A stretch of DNA of 17,533 nucleotides from Bacillota bacterium (GTDB lineage: Bacteria; Bacillota; Clostridia; Lachnospirales; Lachnospiraceae): contig JAEXGM010000128.1 of the NCBI GenBank assembly GCA_023450835.1, forward strand, positions 1-17,533, in the 5' to 3' direction. Below the pieces are notes generated by a model. That model saw nothing but the letters and a program-made list of their open reading frames with translations. It did not search any database and was not told the origin of the DNA. A program made the translations under genes and the position numbers. Positions 7,361-13,883 of this stretch are shown here, one piece after another; position 1 is the first letter of the stretch; the number at the start of each line of letters is the position of its first letter.

Positions 7361-8950
7361 ATGGGTATTCATATTAACAGATTGCCGGATTATATCCGCC
7401 TGGTCACGGAAACTGAGAAAATATTACTGTCTCAGGAAGGGGGCTGCTTTTCTTATGGTGATGTGCGGGTCAGAACAGAGGAAGAAGATAATAAACTGAG
7501 AATTTCTTTGACAGCGGGGGAGACGCCGGTACGTTTTGTGGTCTGCCGGTTTAATGGAAGCTGGGAGAAAGATTATTGCTTTTTGGGGGATGCACTTGAA
7601 AGAGGGTATGGTAATTTGAAGTGGGAAGGTATGGACCCGCAGCGCATCATGCCGTGGTATTTTATGGCCTCCTGTGAAAAGGAAACCTTAGGTTATGGTG
7701 TAAGAGTGAGGCCGTCTGCACTTGCTTTTTGGATGTGCGATCGGGAAGGCATTACACTGTGGCTGGATACCCGCAGCGGTGCGAAGGGAGTTGTTTTAGA
7801 GGGAAGAGAGCTGGAAATTGCCTGCCTTATAGAAAGAAAGAGCAAAGAAGGGCAAAGTTCTTTCTCTTTTATGAAAGATTTCTGCAATGCCCTTAGTAAC
7901 CAGCCTGTTTTTCCGAAGGCTCCTGTTTACGGAAGCAATAATTGGTATTATGCCTATGGAAACAGTTCCGAAGAGATGATTTTAAAGGATGCCGCATTAT
8001 TGGCAGAACTGACGGAGGGACTGGAAAACAGGCCTTATATGGTAATTGATGACTGCTGGCAGGAACTGGCCCTGACCAAAGGGGCAGCAGGAAGACCCTA
8101 TGAAAGAGGCAATGTCAGATTCCCGGACATGAAGGGATTGGCGGATAAGATGCGCGGCATGGGGGTACGCCCCGGTATCTGGATAAGACCGCTGGAGACC
8201 AATGAGATGTTCTTGAAAGATTCTCTTCGTTCAGAGAGAAACCGGAATGCCATGGATATTTCTGTGCCGGAAGTCCTCGAAATGATTGGGGAGGATGTAA
8301 GAAGGGTTGCGGGCTGGGGCTATGAACTGATTAAATATGATTTTGCGACTTTTGATTTCTACGGTGATTTTTATAGCCAGCCCCTTCCGTGGTTAAAGCA
8401 GGAGGGTTGGGGGCTGAAAGACCGCAGCAAGACCTCTGCGGAAGTGATTAAGGATTTGTACCGGGTTATTTATGAAAATGCCGGAGAGGCAGTGCTGATT
8501 GGCTGTAATGTAATCGGACACCTGGCAAGCGGGTATATCCATTTGCACAGAAGCGGAGATGATACCAGCGGACATTCTTATGACCGCAGTATCATGATGG
8601 GAGTGAATACTCTTTGCTTCCGAATGGGCCAGCACAAGAATTTCTTCCATATAGATGCGGACTGTGTGGGAATAACTTCTGATATTGAATGGGAGGATAA
8701 TAAAAAGTTTCTGGATTTATTATCCCTAAGCGGTACGCCATTGTTTATATCCATAGACCCCTGTACTGTGACAGAGGAAATAAAAAGCGATTTGAAAAAG
8801 GCATTCCTGCTGGCAAGTGAGCAGAGGGATGAGCTGGTGCCAATGGATTGGATGCATACTACAATTCCGGAAAAATACATGATAAACGGTGAAGAAAAGA
8901 ACTTTTGCTGGATGCGCCCCTGGGGGCTTGATTCGTTTTCATCTCTTTGA
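7361..8950 (+). CDS. Clan GH-D glycoside hydrolase (GH36/melibiase-like, alpha-galactosidase-like)
   Basis: A 529-residue TIM-barrel hydrolase resembling clan GH-D. The N-terminal about 185 residues look like the beta-rich domain of GH36 enzymes. The barrel begins around GSNNWYYAYG (191-200). YMVIDDCWQ (226-234) and PGIWIRPLE (271-279) are barrel-strand motifs. YELIKYDF (321-328) places the likely nucleophile at Asp327, and HRSGDDTSGH (396-405) the likely acid/base at Asp400 or Asp401. These motifs differ from the textbook GH36 KWD and CSGGGGRFD forms, so specificity is uncertain: alpha-galactosidase, alpha-N-acetylgalactosaminidase, or another alpha-linked sugar. The protein ends soon after the barrel (RPWGLDSFSSL) and is shorter than full-length GH36 enzymes, with little room for the usual C-terminal beta-sandwich. 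No signal peptide is present. AAGGAG precedes ATG 7361. Context suggests a role in the same glycan pathway. Confidence 0.8.
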   Translation: MGIHINRLPDYIRLVTETEKILLSQEGGCFSYGDVRVRTEEEDNKLRISLTAGETPVRFVVCRFNGSWEKDYCFLGDALERGYGNLKWEGMDPQRIMPWYFMASCEKETLGYGVRVRPSALAFWMCDREGITLWLDTRSGAKGVVLEGRELEIACLIERKSKEGQSSFSFMKDFCNALSNQPVFPKAPVYGSNNWYYAYGNSSEEMILKDAALLAELTEGLENRPYMVIDDCWQELALTKGAAGRPYERGNVRFPDMKGLADKMRGMGVRPGIWIRPLETNEMFLKDSLRSERNRNAMDISVPEVLEMIGEDVRRVAGWGYELIKYDFATFDFYGDFYSQPLPWLKQEGWGLKDRSKTSAEVIKDLYRVIYENAGEAVLIGCNVIGHLASGYIHLHRSGDDTSGHSYDRSIMMGVNTLCFRMGQHKNFFHIDADCVGITSDIEWEDNKKFLDLLSLSGTPLFISIDPCTVTEEIKSDLKKAFLLASEQRDELVPMDWMHTTIPEKYMINGEEKNFCWMRPWGLDSFSSL

Positions 8951-9000
8951 GTTAATAGAAAAGAGAAGTACAAAAATTTTATAACTGACAGATATCCTTT

Positions 9001-9036
9001 GGGGTTGTTTCAGAATCTGAGACAATCCCTTGTTTT
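9001..9036 (+). terminator. Intrinsic terminator after the GH-D gene
   Basis: A 13-bp stem (9001-9013 with 9017-9029, including two G-U pairs) closes a 3-nt AAT loop. It is followed by TTGTTTT. It sits 50 nt after the GH-D stop and ends the glycan-utilisation operon. Confidence 0.88.
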
Positions 9037-9051
9037 GATTAGAGCCACATC

Positions 9052-9080
9052 TTGTCTTTAGAAGACGATTCTGCTATACT
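9052..9080 (+). promoter_or_regulatory. Sigma-A promoter of the yitT-like gene
   Basis: TTGTCT (9052-9057), a 17-bp spacer, and TATACT (9075-9080) with TGC just before it form an extended -10 promoter. Transcription would start near 9087, giving a leader of about 185 nt before ATG 9273. Confidence 0.7.
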
Positions 9081-9092
9081 ATACTTTGGGCC

Positions 9093-9174
9093 TTTGGCTG
9101 ATTTATCCATTCTTTTGCAGAATCTTTTCAGAGCTTTTGGGGAATTTTGCATAAAGATCCTGCAAAGAGCCAAA
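9093..9174 (+). promoter_or_regulatory. Structured 5' leader of the yitT-like gene
   Basis: Three nested helices can form: TTTGGCT (9093-9099) with AGCCAAA (9168-9174), TTTTGCAG (9113-9120) with CTGCAAAG (9160-9167, one G-U), and ATCTTT (9122-9127) with AAAGAT (9153-9158). The 3' strand is almost continuous, while the 5' strand has a 13-nt bulge. There is no T-run after it, so it is not a terminator. I recognise no known riboswitch class; a cis-regulatory or stability role is possible. Confidence 0.45.
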
Positions 9175-9272
9175 ATAAAAGAAACTCTACTATATAGAAA
9201 ACAAAATATGAATTTAAATAAAACTAAGAATAAGCTACGGGGAAGAATACCGGTAGAAGAGGTGGATGTATT

Positions 9273-10148
9273 ATGGAAGCACATCTTTATAAACATAAAT
9301 TTGCACACTATATCCTTATTATAGTAGGAACCATCCTTATGGCGGTATCCGTTAATCTGGTCTATGAACCTTTGGAGATGGTAACAGGAGGTCTCTCAGG
9401 TCTTGCGATTGTAATTAAGAAGATAACCGGTGTTTTTATAGAAGGAGGAATACCTCTTTGGATTACCAACTTAGTGTTAAATATTCCATTGTTTATTACC
9501 GCGGTTATTGTGCGGGGAAAAACATTTGTGAAGCATGCGCTTTTTGCGGAAGTAAGCTTTACAATAGCGCTTGCTTTGGTGCCGACCACTTTTAATTTTG
9601 TCGGACAGGATTATCTGCTGGCAGCAGTTTTCGGAGGAGTTATCGGAGGTGCCGGAATCGGCCTTGTCTTTGCCGCTAATGCATCTACGGGAGGCACGGA
9701 CTTGATGGCAATGATAATTCACAAATTTAAGCCCTATTATACGGTGCCTAGAATTCTTACCGTCATAGATGGAGTGGTAGTAATTATCGGTATTATCAGT
9801 TTTGGAGTTACCAAGGCTCTTTATGCTATCATTGCTGTATATATATCCGCTAAAATATCCGACAGTATCCTGGAAGGACTTAAATTTGCCAAAATGGCTT
9901 ATATTATATCCGATGAATACGACCGTATCGCACAGAAGATAATGGAACAATTGGACAGAGGGGTAACGGGTATTTCTGCCACCGGCATGTATTCCAACCG
10001 GGATAAAAAAATGCTTTTTTGCGTGGTTTCCAAAAAAGAAATTGTGGAACTGAAAGAACTGGTAGCGGAAGTTGATCCCAAGGCTTTCATCATTGTGAGC
10101 GATGCAAGAGAGGTGATGGGAGAGGGTTTTAGAGAATATAGACAGTAA
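9273..10148 (+). CDS. YitT family membrane protein (DUF161/DUF2179)
   Basis: A 291-residue integral membrane protein of the YitT family, widespread in Firmicutes and without an established transport substrate. Residues 10-200 hold about five or six hydrophobic segments with family signatures: VNLVYEPLEMVTGGLSG (27-43), GGVIGGAGIGLVF (121-133) and ASTGGTDLMA (137-146). Residues about 212-286 form the C-terminal DUF2179 domain, with RGVTGISATGMYSNRDKKML (229-248). This domain is related to cytosolic PII-like folds and may bind a ligand. AGAGGTGG lies upstream of ATG 9273. The gene has its own promoter and appears monocistronic, between the sugar locus and the importer ATPase. Nothing in the context fixes a function. 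Confidence 0.92.
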   Translation: MEAHLYKHKFAHYILIIVGTILMAVSVNLVYEPLEMVTGGLSGLAIVIKKITGVFIEGGIPLWITNLVLNIPLFITAVIVRGKTFVKHALFAEVSFTIALALVPTTFNFVGQDYLLAAVFGGVIGGAGIGLVFAANASTGGTDLMAMIIHKFKPYYTVPRILTVIDGVVVIIGIISFGVTKALYAIIAVYISAKISDSILEGLKFAKMAYIISDEYDRIAQKIMEQLDRGVTGISATGMYSNRDKKMLFCVVSKKEIVELKELVAEVDPKAFIIVSDAREVMGEGFREYRQ

Positions 10149-10171
10149 TTTTGACGGGAAAACAACGAAAA

Positions 10172-10198
10172 ATCGGTAAAAGTACTTATTTTTACGAT
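10172..10198 (-). terminator. Weak hairpin, terminator-like on the minus strand
   Basis: ATCGGTAAAA (10172-10181) pairs with TTTTACGAT (10190-10198) with one bulged G. Read on the minus strand it is followed by TTTTT. No minus-strand gene reads into it, so it may simply be a 3' hairpin after the yitT-like gene. Confidence 0.3.
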
Positions 10199-10241
10199 GA
10201 ATATACAAAGTATACAAAATGGCAAAAATTAATTTGTGGAA

Positions 10242-10270
10242 TTGGGATATGGCTTTAGCAGTGCTAATAG
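10242..10270 (+). promoter_or_regulatory. Possible promoter of the ATPase gene
   Basis: TTGGGA (10242-10247), 17 bp, then TAATAG (10265-10270) is a plausible but imperfect sigma-A promoter. A second -10-like TATAGT lies at 10273-10278. Strong expression of the ATPase is expected, so one of these may be real. Confidence 0.35.
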
Positions 10271-10346
10271 TGTATAGTAAAACATATAGTAATAGTACAA
10301 GACAGGACACATGATGACATAAAAATTTAGGGAGGAAATTATAAAA

Positions 10347-11459
10347 ATGGCAAGTTTATCTTTAAAAAACATCAATAAAACATATCCTAACGGTTTCGTA
10401 GCTGTTAAAGATTTTAATCTTGAAATTGCAGATAAAGAATTCATCATCTTCGTAGGACCTTCAGGCTGCGGAAAGTCTACAACATTACGTATGATCGCAG
10501 GTCTTGAAGAAATCACTGGCGGTGAGTTATGGATTTCTGACAAGTTAGTTAATGACGTAGAACCTAAGGATAGAGATATTGCGATGGTTTTCCAGAACTA
10601 TGCTTTGTATCCTCACATGTCTGTTTATGATAATATGGCATTCGGTCTTAAATTAAGAAAGACACCGAAGGACCAGATTGATAAATTAGTTCGTGAAGCA
10701 GCTAAGACTCTGGATATCGAACATTTATTAGACCGTAAACCCAAGGCTTTATCCGGTGGTCAGAGACAGCGTGTTGCTATGGGTCGTGCTATCGTTCGTA
10801 ATCCTAAAGTATTCCTTATGGATGAGCCTTTATCCAACTTGGATGCTAAACTAAGAGTACAGATGCGTATCGAGATTTCTAAGTTACACCAGAGATTGCA
10901 GACAACCATTATCTACGTAACACATGATCAGACAGAAGCTATGACATTAGGAACAAGAATCGTTGTTATGAAAGATGGTATCGTTCAGCAGGTAGATTCT
11001 CCTCAGAATCTTTACAATATGCCTAACAACTTATTCGTTGCTACATTCATCGGTTCTCCTCAGATGAATATCATCGAGTCCACTGTTGTAAAGACTGGAA
11101 ACACAGTTTCCTTACAGTTTGGTTCACACTCCATCAAATTACCTGAAGCAAAAGGCAAGAAAGTTCTTGATGGCGGATATGAGAACAAGACAGTTATGTT
11201 AGGAATTCGTCCTGAAGATGTAAAAGATGAAGAAATGTTCATCAGCAGCTCACCTGACAGCGTTGTAAATGCAACTGTAAGAGTATACGAATTATTAGGT
11301 GCTGAAGTTTACCTGTATTTCTCAGTAGATCAGTTTGATGTAACTGCAAGAGTAAATCCTCGTACAACTGCAAGACCTGGCGATACTATCAAGGTAGCAT
11401 TTGATTTAACAAAAGTTCACGTATTTGATAAAGAAACAGAGCAGGTTATTACACACTAA
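10347..11459 (+). CDS. ugpC: Sugar ABC transporter ATPase, UgpC/MsmX type (shared energiser)
   Basis: Cytosolic ATPase of the CUT1 importer class, 370 residues. Seen in order: Walker A GPSGCGKST (37-45), Q-loop Gln83, signature LSGGQRQR (135-142), Walker B VFLMDEP (155-161) and switch His193. A C-terminal regulatory/TOBE-like extension runs from about 240 to 370, with GIRPED at 286-291. It stands alone, with no permease beside it, like MsmX of Bacillus and MsmK of streptococci, which serve several sugar importers. It is thus the best candidate in the window to power the ATPase-less importer at 38-3190. Codon use differs clearly from its neighbours: arginine is mostly CGT, alanine GCT/GCA and leucine TTA/CTT, a bias typical of highly expressed genes. 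GGGAGGAAAT precedes ATG 10347. A terminator follows. Confidence 0.95.
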   Translation: MASLSLKNINKTYPNGFVAVKDFNLEIADKEFIIFVGPSGCGKSTTLRMIAGLEEITGGELWISDKLVNDVEPKDRDIAMVFQNYALYPHMSVYDNMAFGLKLRKTPKDQIDKLVREAAKTLDIEHLLDRKPKALSGGQRQRVAMGRAIVRNPKVFLMDEPLSNLDAKLRVQMRIEISKLHQRLQTTIIYVTHDQTEAMTLGTRIVVMKDGIVQQVDSPQNLYNMPNNLFVATFIGSPQMNIIESTVVKTGNTVSLQFGSHSIKLPEAKGKKVLDGGYENKTVMLGIRPEDVKDEEMFISSSPDSVVNATVRVYELLGAEVYLYFSVDQFDVTARVNPRTTARPGDTIKVAFDLTKVHVFDKETEQVITH

Positions 11460-11472
11460 TAACATTAAGATT

Positions 11473-11493
11473 ATTATATATGGTTTATATAAT
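11473..11493. repeat. AT-rich inverted repeat before the terminator
   Basis: ATTATATA (11473-11480) and TATATAAT (11486-11493) pair around TGGTT. It lies between the ATPase stop and the terminator stem. It may extend the 3' structure or be an incidental AT palindrome. Confidence 0.35.
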
Positions 11494-11495
11494 GG

Positions 11496-11528
11496 CAGGG
11501 AGTACCCAAAAGGTACTCCCTGTTTTAT
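11496..11528 (+). terminator. Intrinsic terminator after the ATPase gene
   Basis: CAGGGAGTACC (11496-11506) pairs perfectly with GGTACTCCCTG (11512-11522) around CAAAA, followed by TTTTAT. This is a clear rho-independent terminator 36 nt after the stop codon. Confidence 0.93.
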
Positions 11529-11578
11529 ATATTTCAGGTCCGTTTTATACCTTTGGTTTGAGTTTATATTTGATTCAC

Positions 11579-11605
11579 TATATTGTTTATTATATAAACT
11601 ATATA
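11579..11605. promoter_or_regulatory. 27-nt imperfect palindrome upstream of the CdaR-like gene (possible operator)
   Basis: TATAT then GTTTAT (11585-11590) mirrors ATAAAC (11594-11599) then ATATA, with a 3-nt centre and one mismatched pair. It lies about 85 nt upstream of the predicted -35 box. AT richness raises the chance of coincidence, but the two-block symmetry is suitable for a dimeric regulator. Confidence 0.4.
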
Positions 11606-11655
11606 GAAAATAGTTGGATTTAATATTATTGTACGAAAAATATTATTAAAATTAT

Positions 11656-11694
11656 GTAAATTTAGTTTACTTTTTACGAAAGGAATGCTAAAAT
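11656..11694 (+). promoter_or_regulatory. Promoter of the CdaR-like regulator with overlapping inverted repeat
   Basis: TTTACT (11666-11671), a 17-bp spacer and TAAAAT (11689-11694) preceded by TGC form an extended -10 sigma-A promoter. GTAAA and TTTAC (11656-11660, 11666-11670) flank TTTAG, giving an inverted repeat that covers the -35 box and could be an operator, possibly for the regulator itself. Confidence 0.65.
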
Positions 11695-11745
11695 AGGGGT
11701 TATAAAATTTAAATAATGAGAACGTAAAGAAAAAGGAGTGACAAT

Positions 11746-12834
11746 ATGATATCAAACCAGATCCTGCAGAGCACTATTGAGGGATTAAAAGGCATTACCA
11801 GGATTGATCTTTGTGTAATGGATACAGAAGGAAAAACACTGGCAACTACTATAAATAATGCGGATGATTATGAGAATGCCGTTCTTAACTTTGTGGATTC
11901 TCCCGCTGACAGCCAGGTGCTTCAGGGCTATCAGTTCTTTAAGGTGTTTGATGAACACCAGTTGGAGTATGTAATCCTGGCAAAGGGTGACAGCGATGAC
12001 GTATATATGGTTGGAAAGATTGCTTCTTTCCAGATACAGAATCTGCTTGTAGCTTATAAAGAGAGATATGATAAGGATAACTTTATCAAGAACCTTCTCT
12101 TAGACAATCTGTTATTAGTGGATATCTATAATAGAGCAAAGAAGCTGCACATTGAAACTGACGTAAGAAGAGTAGTATTTATCATAGAAACAAAGAATGA
12201 AAAAGACATCAATGCCTTAGAGACTGTAAGGGGACTGTTCTCCGGTAAAACAAAGGACTTTATTACCGCAGTAGACGAGAAGAACATTATTCTGGTAAAA
12301 GAGCTTAAGCCCAATGAAAACTATGAGGATATGAATAAGACAGCAAAGATTATCCTGGACATGCTCAATACAGAAGCTATGACCAAGGTGCATGTTGCTT
12401 TCGGTACCATTGTAAATGAAATTAAGGATGTTTCCAGGTCATACAAAGAAGCTAAGATGGCACTGGATGTCGGAAAGATTTTCTATAGCGACAGAAATGT
12501 TATGGCTTACAGCAATCTCGGTATCGGACGTCTTATTTATCAGCTTCCCATGCCTTTATGTAAGATGTTTATCAAAGAAATTTTTGACGGAAAGTCTCCT
12601 GATGAATTTGACGAAGAGACATTGACTACCATCAACAAATTCTTTGAGAATAATCTGAATGTATCTGAAACCTCCAGACAGTTGTATATTCACAGAAACA
12701 CTCTGGTATATCGTCTGGATAAACTTCAAAAGAGCACCAATCTGGATTTAAGAGTCTTTGAGGATGCAATTACCTTTAAGATTGCCCTGATGGTCGTAAA
12801 ATACATGAAGTATATGGAAACACTGGAATACTAG
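11746..12834 (+). CDS. PucR/CdaR-family transcriptional regulator
   Basis: A 362-residue regulator. The C-terminus is a PucR-type helix-turn-helix: NLNVSETSRQLYIHRNTL (303-320), then VYRLDKLQ and a hydrophobic tail (LRVFEDAITFKIALMV, 335-350). This is the hallmark of CdaR-like sugar-diacid and PucR-like regulators. The middle (about 120-250) resembles the CdaR GGDEF-like domain. The N-terminal about 105 residues look like a small sensor domain but I cannot name its ligand. It has AAGGAG before ATG 11746, its own promoter and its own terminator, so it is monocistronic. Adjacency to the shared sugar-importer ATPase suggests control of carbohydrate uptake, but this is inference. It may bind the palindromes upstream of its own gene. 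Confidence 0.88.
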   Translation: MISNQILQSTIEGLKGITRIDLCVMDTEGKTLATTINNADDYENAVLNFVDSPADSQVLQGYQFFKVFDEHQLEYVILAKGDSDDVYMVGKIASFQIQNLLVAYKERYDKDNFIKNLLLDNLLLVDIYNRAKKLHIETDVRRVVFIIETKNEKDINALETVRGLFSGKTKDFITAVDEKNIILVKELKPNENYEDMNKTAKIILDMLNTEAMTKVHVAFGTIVNEIKDVSRSYKEAKMALDVGKIFYSDRNVMAYSNLGIGRLIYQLPMPLCKMFIKEIFDGKSPDEFDEETLTTINKFFENNLNVSETSRQLYIHRNTLVYRLDKLQKSTNLDLRVFEDAITFKIALMVVKYMKYMETLEY

Positions 12835-12864
12835 AGAGAAGCTTAAGAAATCATATTGCTGTAT

Positions 12865-12903
12865 AAGAGGGATGGGCTTTTCTTTTAGCCCTCCCTCTTT
12901 TTT
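12865..12903 (+). terminator. Intrinsic terminator after the CdaR-like gene
   Basis: AAGAGGGATGGGCT (12865-12878) pairs with AGCCCTCCCTCTT (12887-12899), one bulged T, around an 8-nt T-rich loop. The stem runs into TTTTTT. It lies 30 nt after the stop codon. Confidence 0.93.
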
Positions 12904-12916
12904 AACCATATCGCAG

Positions 12917-12991
12917 ACTACTGGCAATCTGCTTGATATTGACAGTCTACAGAGCTACTGATAGTCTGCAGGGCTGCTAATAGCCTGCAGG
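12917..12991. repeat. Degenerate tandem repeat, four units of about 19 bp
   Basis: Units at 12917-12935, 12936-12953, 12954-12972 and 12973-12991 align without internal gaps. Units 3 and 4 match at 16 of 19 positions, unit 2 matches unit 3 at 14 of 18, and unit 1 matches unit 3 at about 13 of 19. The consensus is close to GCTACTGATAGTCTGCAGG. The last two units contain CTGCAGG..CT and AGCCTGCAG, which can pair as a hairpin. The repeat is non-coding. Confidence 0.75.
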
Positions 12992-13065
12992 AAAGCTTAC
13001 GGCAGGTAATGAGAGCTAATATGTAGCGGGGTATAAGTTGAATTAAGTTTTTATTCTCTTGTAGA

Positions 13066-13099
13066 TATAAAAAGTGCCTTATAGTCAAGACTTTTTATA
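13066..13099. repeat. Inverted repeat upstream of ftsE
   Basis: TATAAAAAGT (13066-13075) and ACTTTTTATA (13090-13099) are perfect 10-bp arms around a 14-nt loop, ending 52 nt before the ftsE start. It could be an operator or a leader hairpin for the cell-wall operon. Confidence 0.6.
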
Positions 13100-13151
13100 C
13101 CGAAGAGAGAAAATTGCTGAAATTTAACTTAGATAGAAAGGTAAAGGTAAA

Positions 13152-13883
13152 ATGGCTTACAACAGAAACAAAGAATTGGAAGATGCAGATGCACAGGTTA
13201 TTGTTTTTGAACAGGTATCAAAGTCTTACCAAAAAGGAATTCCTGCCATTAATAATATCAGCTTTCAGATAAAAAAAGGTGAATTTGTATTTATTGTTGG
13301 CAGCAGCGGTTCGGGAAAATCAACATTAATCCGGCTGATCCTGAAGGAGATTGAACCCACAACCGGTAAGATATATGTGAATTTTAAAGATTTGACCAGA
13401 ATGAAGCACAGGCAGGTGGCAAAATACAGAAGAGGAATCGGCGTAGTATTCCAGAACTTCCGTTTGCTGAAGGACCGTAATGTATTTGAAAATGTAGCCT
13501 TTGCCCAGAGAGTAATCGAAGTACCGGGGAGTACTATTAGAAGGCAGGTACCTTTTATGCTTTCACTTATGGGCCTTATGGAGAAACAGAATTCTCTGCC
13601 TACGGAATTATCCGGCGGAGAGCAGCAAAGGGTGGCGTTGGCAAGAGCGCTGGTAAATAATCCGGTGATTCTGCTGGCAGATGAGCCTACCGGTAATCTG
13701 GACCCGAAGAACTCCTGGGAAATCATGAAACTGTTAGAGGATATTAATAAGAGAGGCACCACTGTCGTTGTGGTAACACATAACAAGGAAATCGTTGACA
13801 AAATGCAAAAGAGGGTGATTACCATGAGTAAGGGTATATTAATCAGTGACGAGCAAAGAGGTGGATATTCTCATGCGTATTAG
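13152..13883 (+). CDS. ftsE: Cell division ATP-binding protein FtsE
   Basis: Cytosolic ATPase of the FtsEX complex, 243 residues. Motifs: Walker A GSSGSGKST (50-58), Q-loop Gln101, signature LSGGEQQR (153-160), Walker B VILLADEP (172-179) and switch His210. FtsE couples ATP hydrolysis to shape changes in FtsX that activate murein hydrolases outside the cell. The family usually begins close to the EFxxVSKxY strand. Here about 16 extra, mostly polar residues precede it (MAYNRNKELEDADAQ), and no in-frame start codon lies closer, so the extension seems real. AAAGG-type ribosome binding sequence precedes ATG 13152. The stop overlaps the ftsX start by 11 nt, implying coupled translation. Confidence 0.96.
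   Translation: MAYNRNKELEDADAQVIVFEQVSKSYQKGIPAINNISFQIKKGEFVFIVGSSGSGKSTLIRLILKEIEPTTGKIYVNFKDLTRMKHRQVAKYRRGIGVVFQNFRLLKDRNVFENVAFAQRVIEVPGSTIRRQVPFMLSLMGLMEKQNSLPTELSGGEQQRVALARALVNNPVILLADEPTGNLDPKNSWEIMKLLEDINKRGTTVVVVTHNKEIVDKMQKRVITMSKGILISDEQRGGYSHAY

Larger units (their letters stand above)
8951..9272. other. Intergenic region between GH-D and yitT-like genes
   Basis: This 322-nt gap holds a terminator (9001-9036), a promoter (9052-9080) and a foldable leader (9093-9174). A 38-codon ATG frame from 9209 overlaps the next gene but has no ribosome binding site, so I do not call it. Confidence 0.8.
12835..13151. other. Intergenic region before ftsE
   Basis: This 317-nt stretch contains the regulator's terminator (12865-12903), a degenerate 19-bp tandem repeat (12917-12991) and an inverted repeat (13066-13099). 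I found no convincing coding frame and no clear sigma-A promoter, although the ftsE operon must start here or read through. Confidence 0.75.

Noticed and set aside
8800..8950. GH-D gene as a frameshifted or truncated pseudogene
   Set aside because: The barrel motifs are complete and a proper terminator follows 50 nt later. I saw no continuation of the protein in other frames after the stop, so a naturally short form is more likely.
9052..9324. 90-codon plus-strand frame before and overlapping the YitT gene
   Set aside because: It begins inside the promoter -35 element, has no ribosome binding site, overlaps the YitT start in another frame and resembles nothing.
9477..10310. 277-codon open frame on the minus strand opposite the YitT gene
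   Set aside because: Its product is rich in His, Phe, Ser and Tyr with no family resemblance. It lies antisense to a well-supported gene and lacks a credible ribosome binding site.
12917..12991. The 19-bp repeats as a CRISPR array
   Set aside because: The units are directly adjacent with no spacers, they are degenerate and short, and no cas gene is present.
13265..13825. 186-codon open frame on the minus strand opposite ftsE
   Set aside because: Ser/Leu/Thr-rich antisense shadow of a complete ABC ATPase gene, with no supporting signal.
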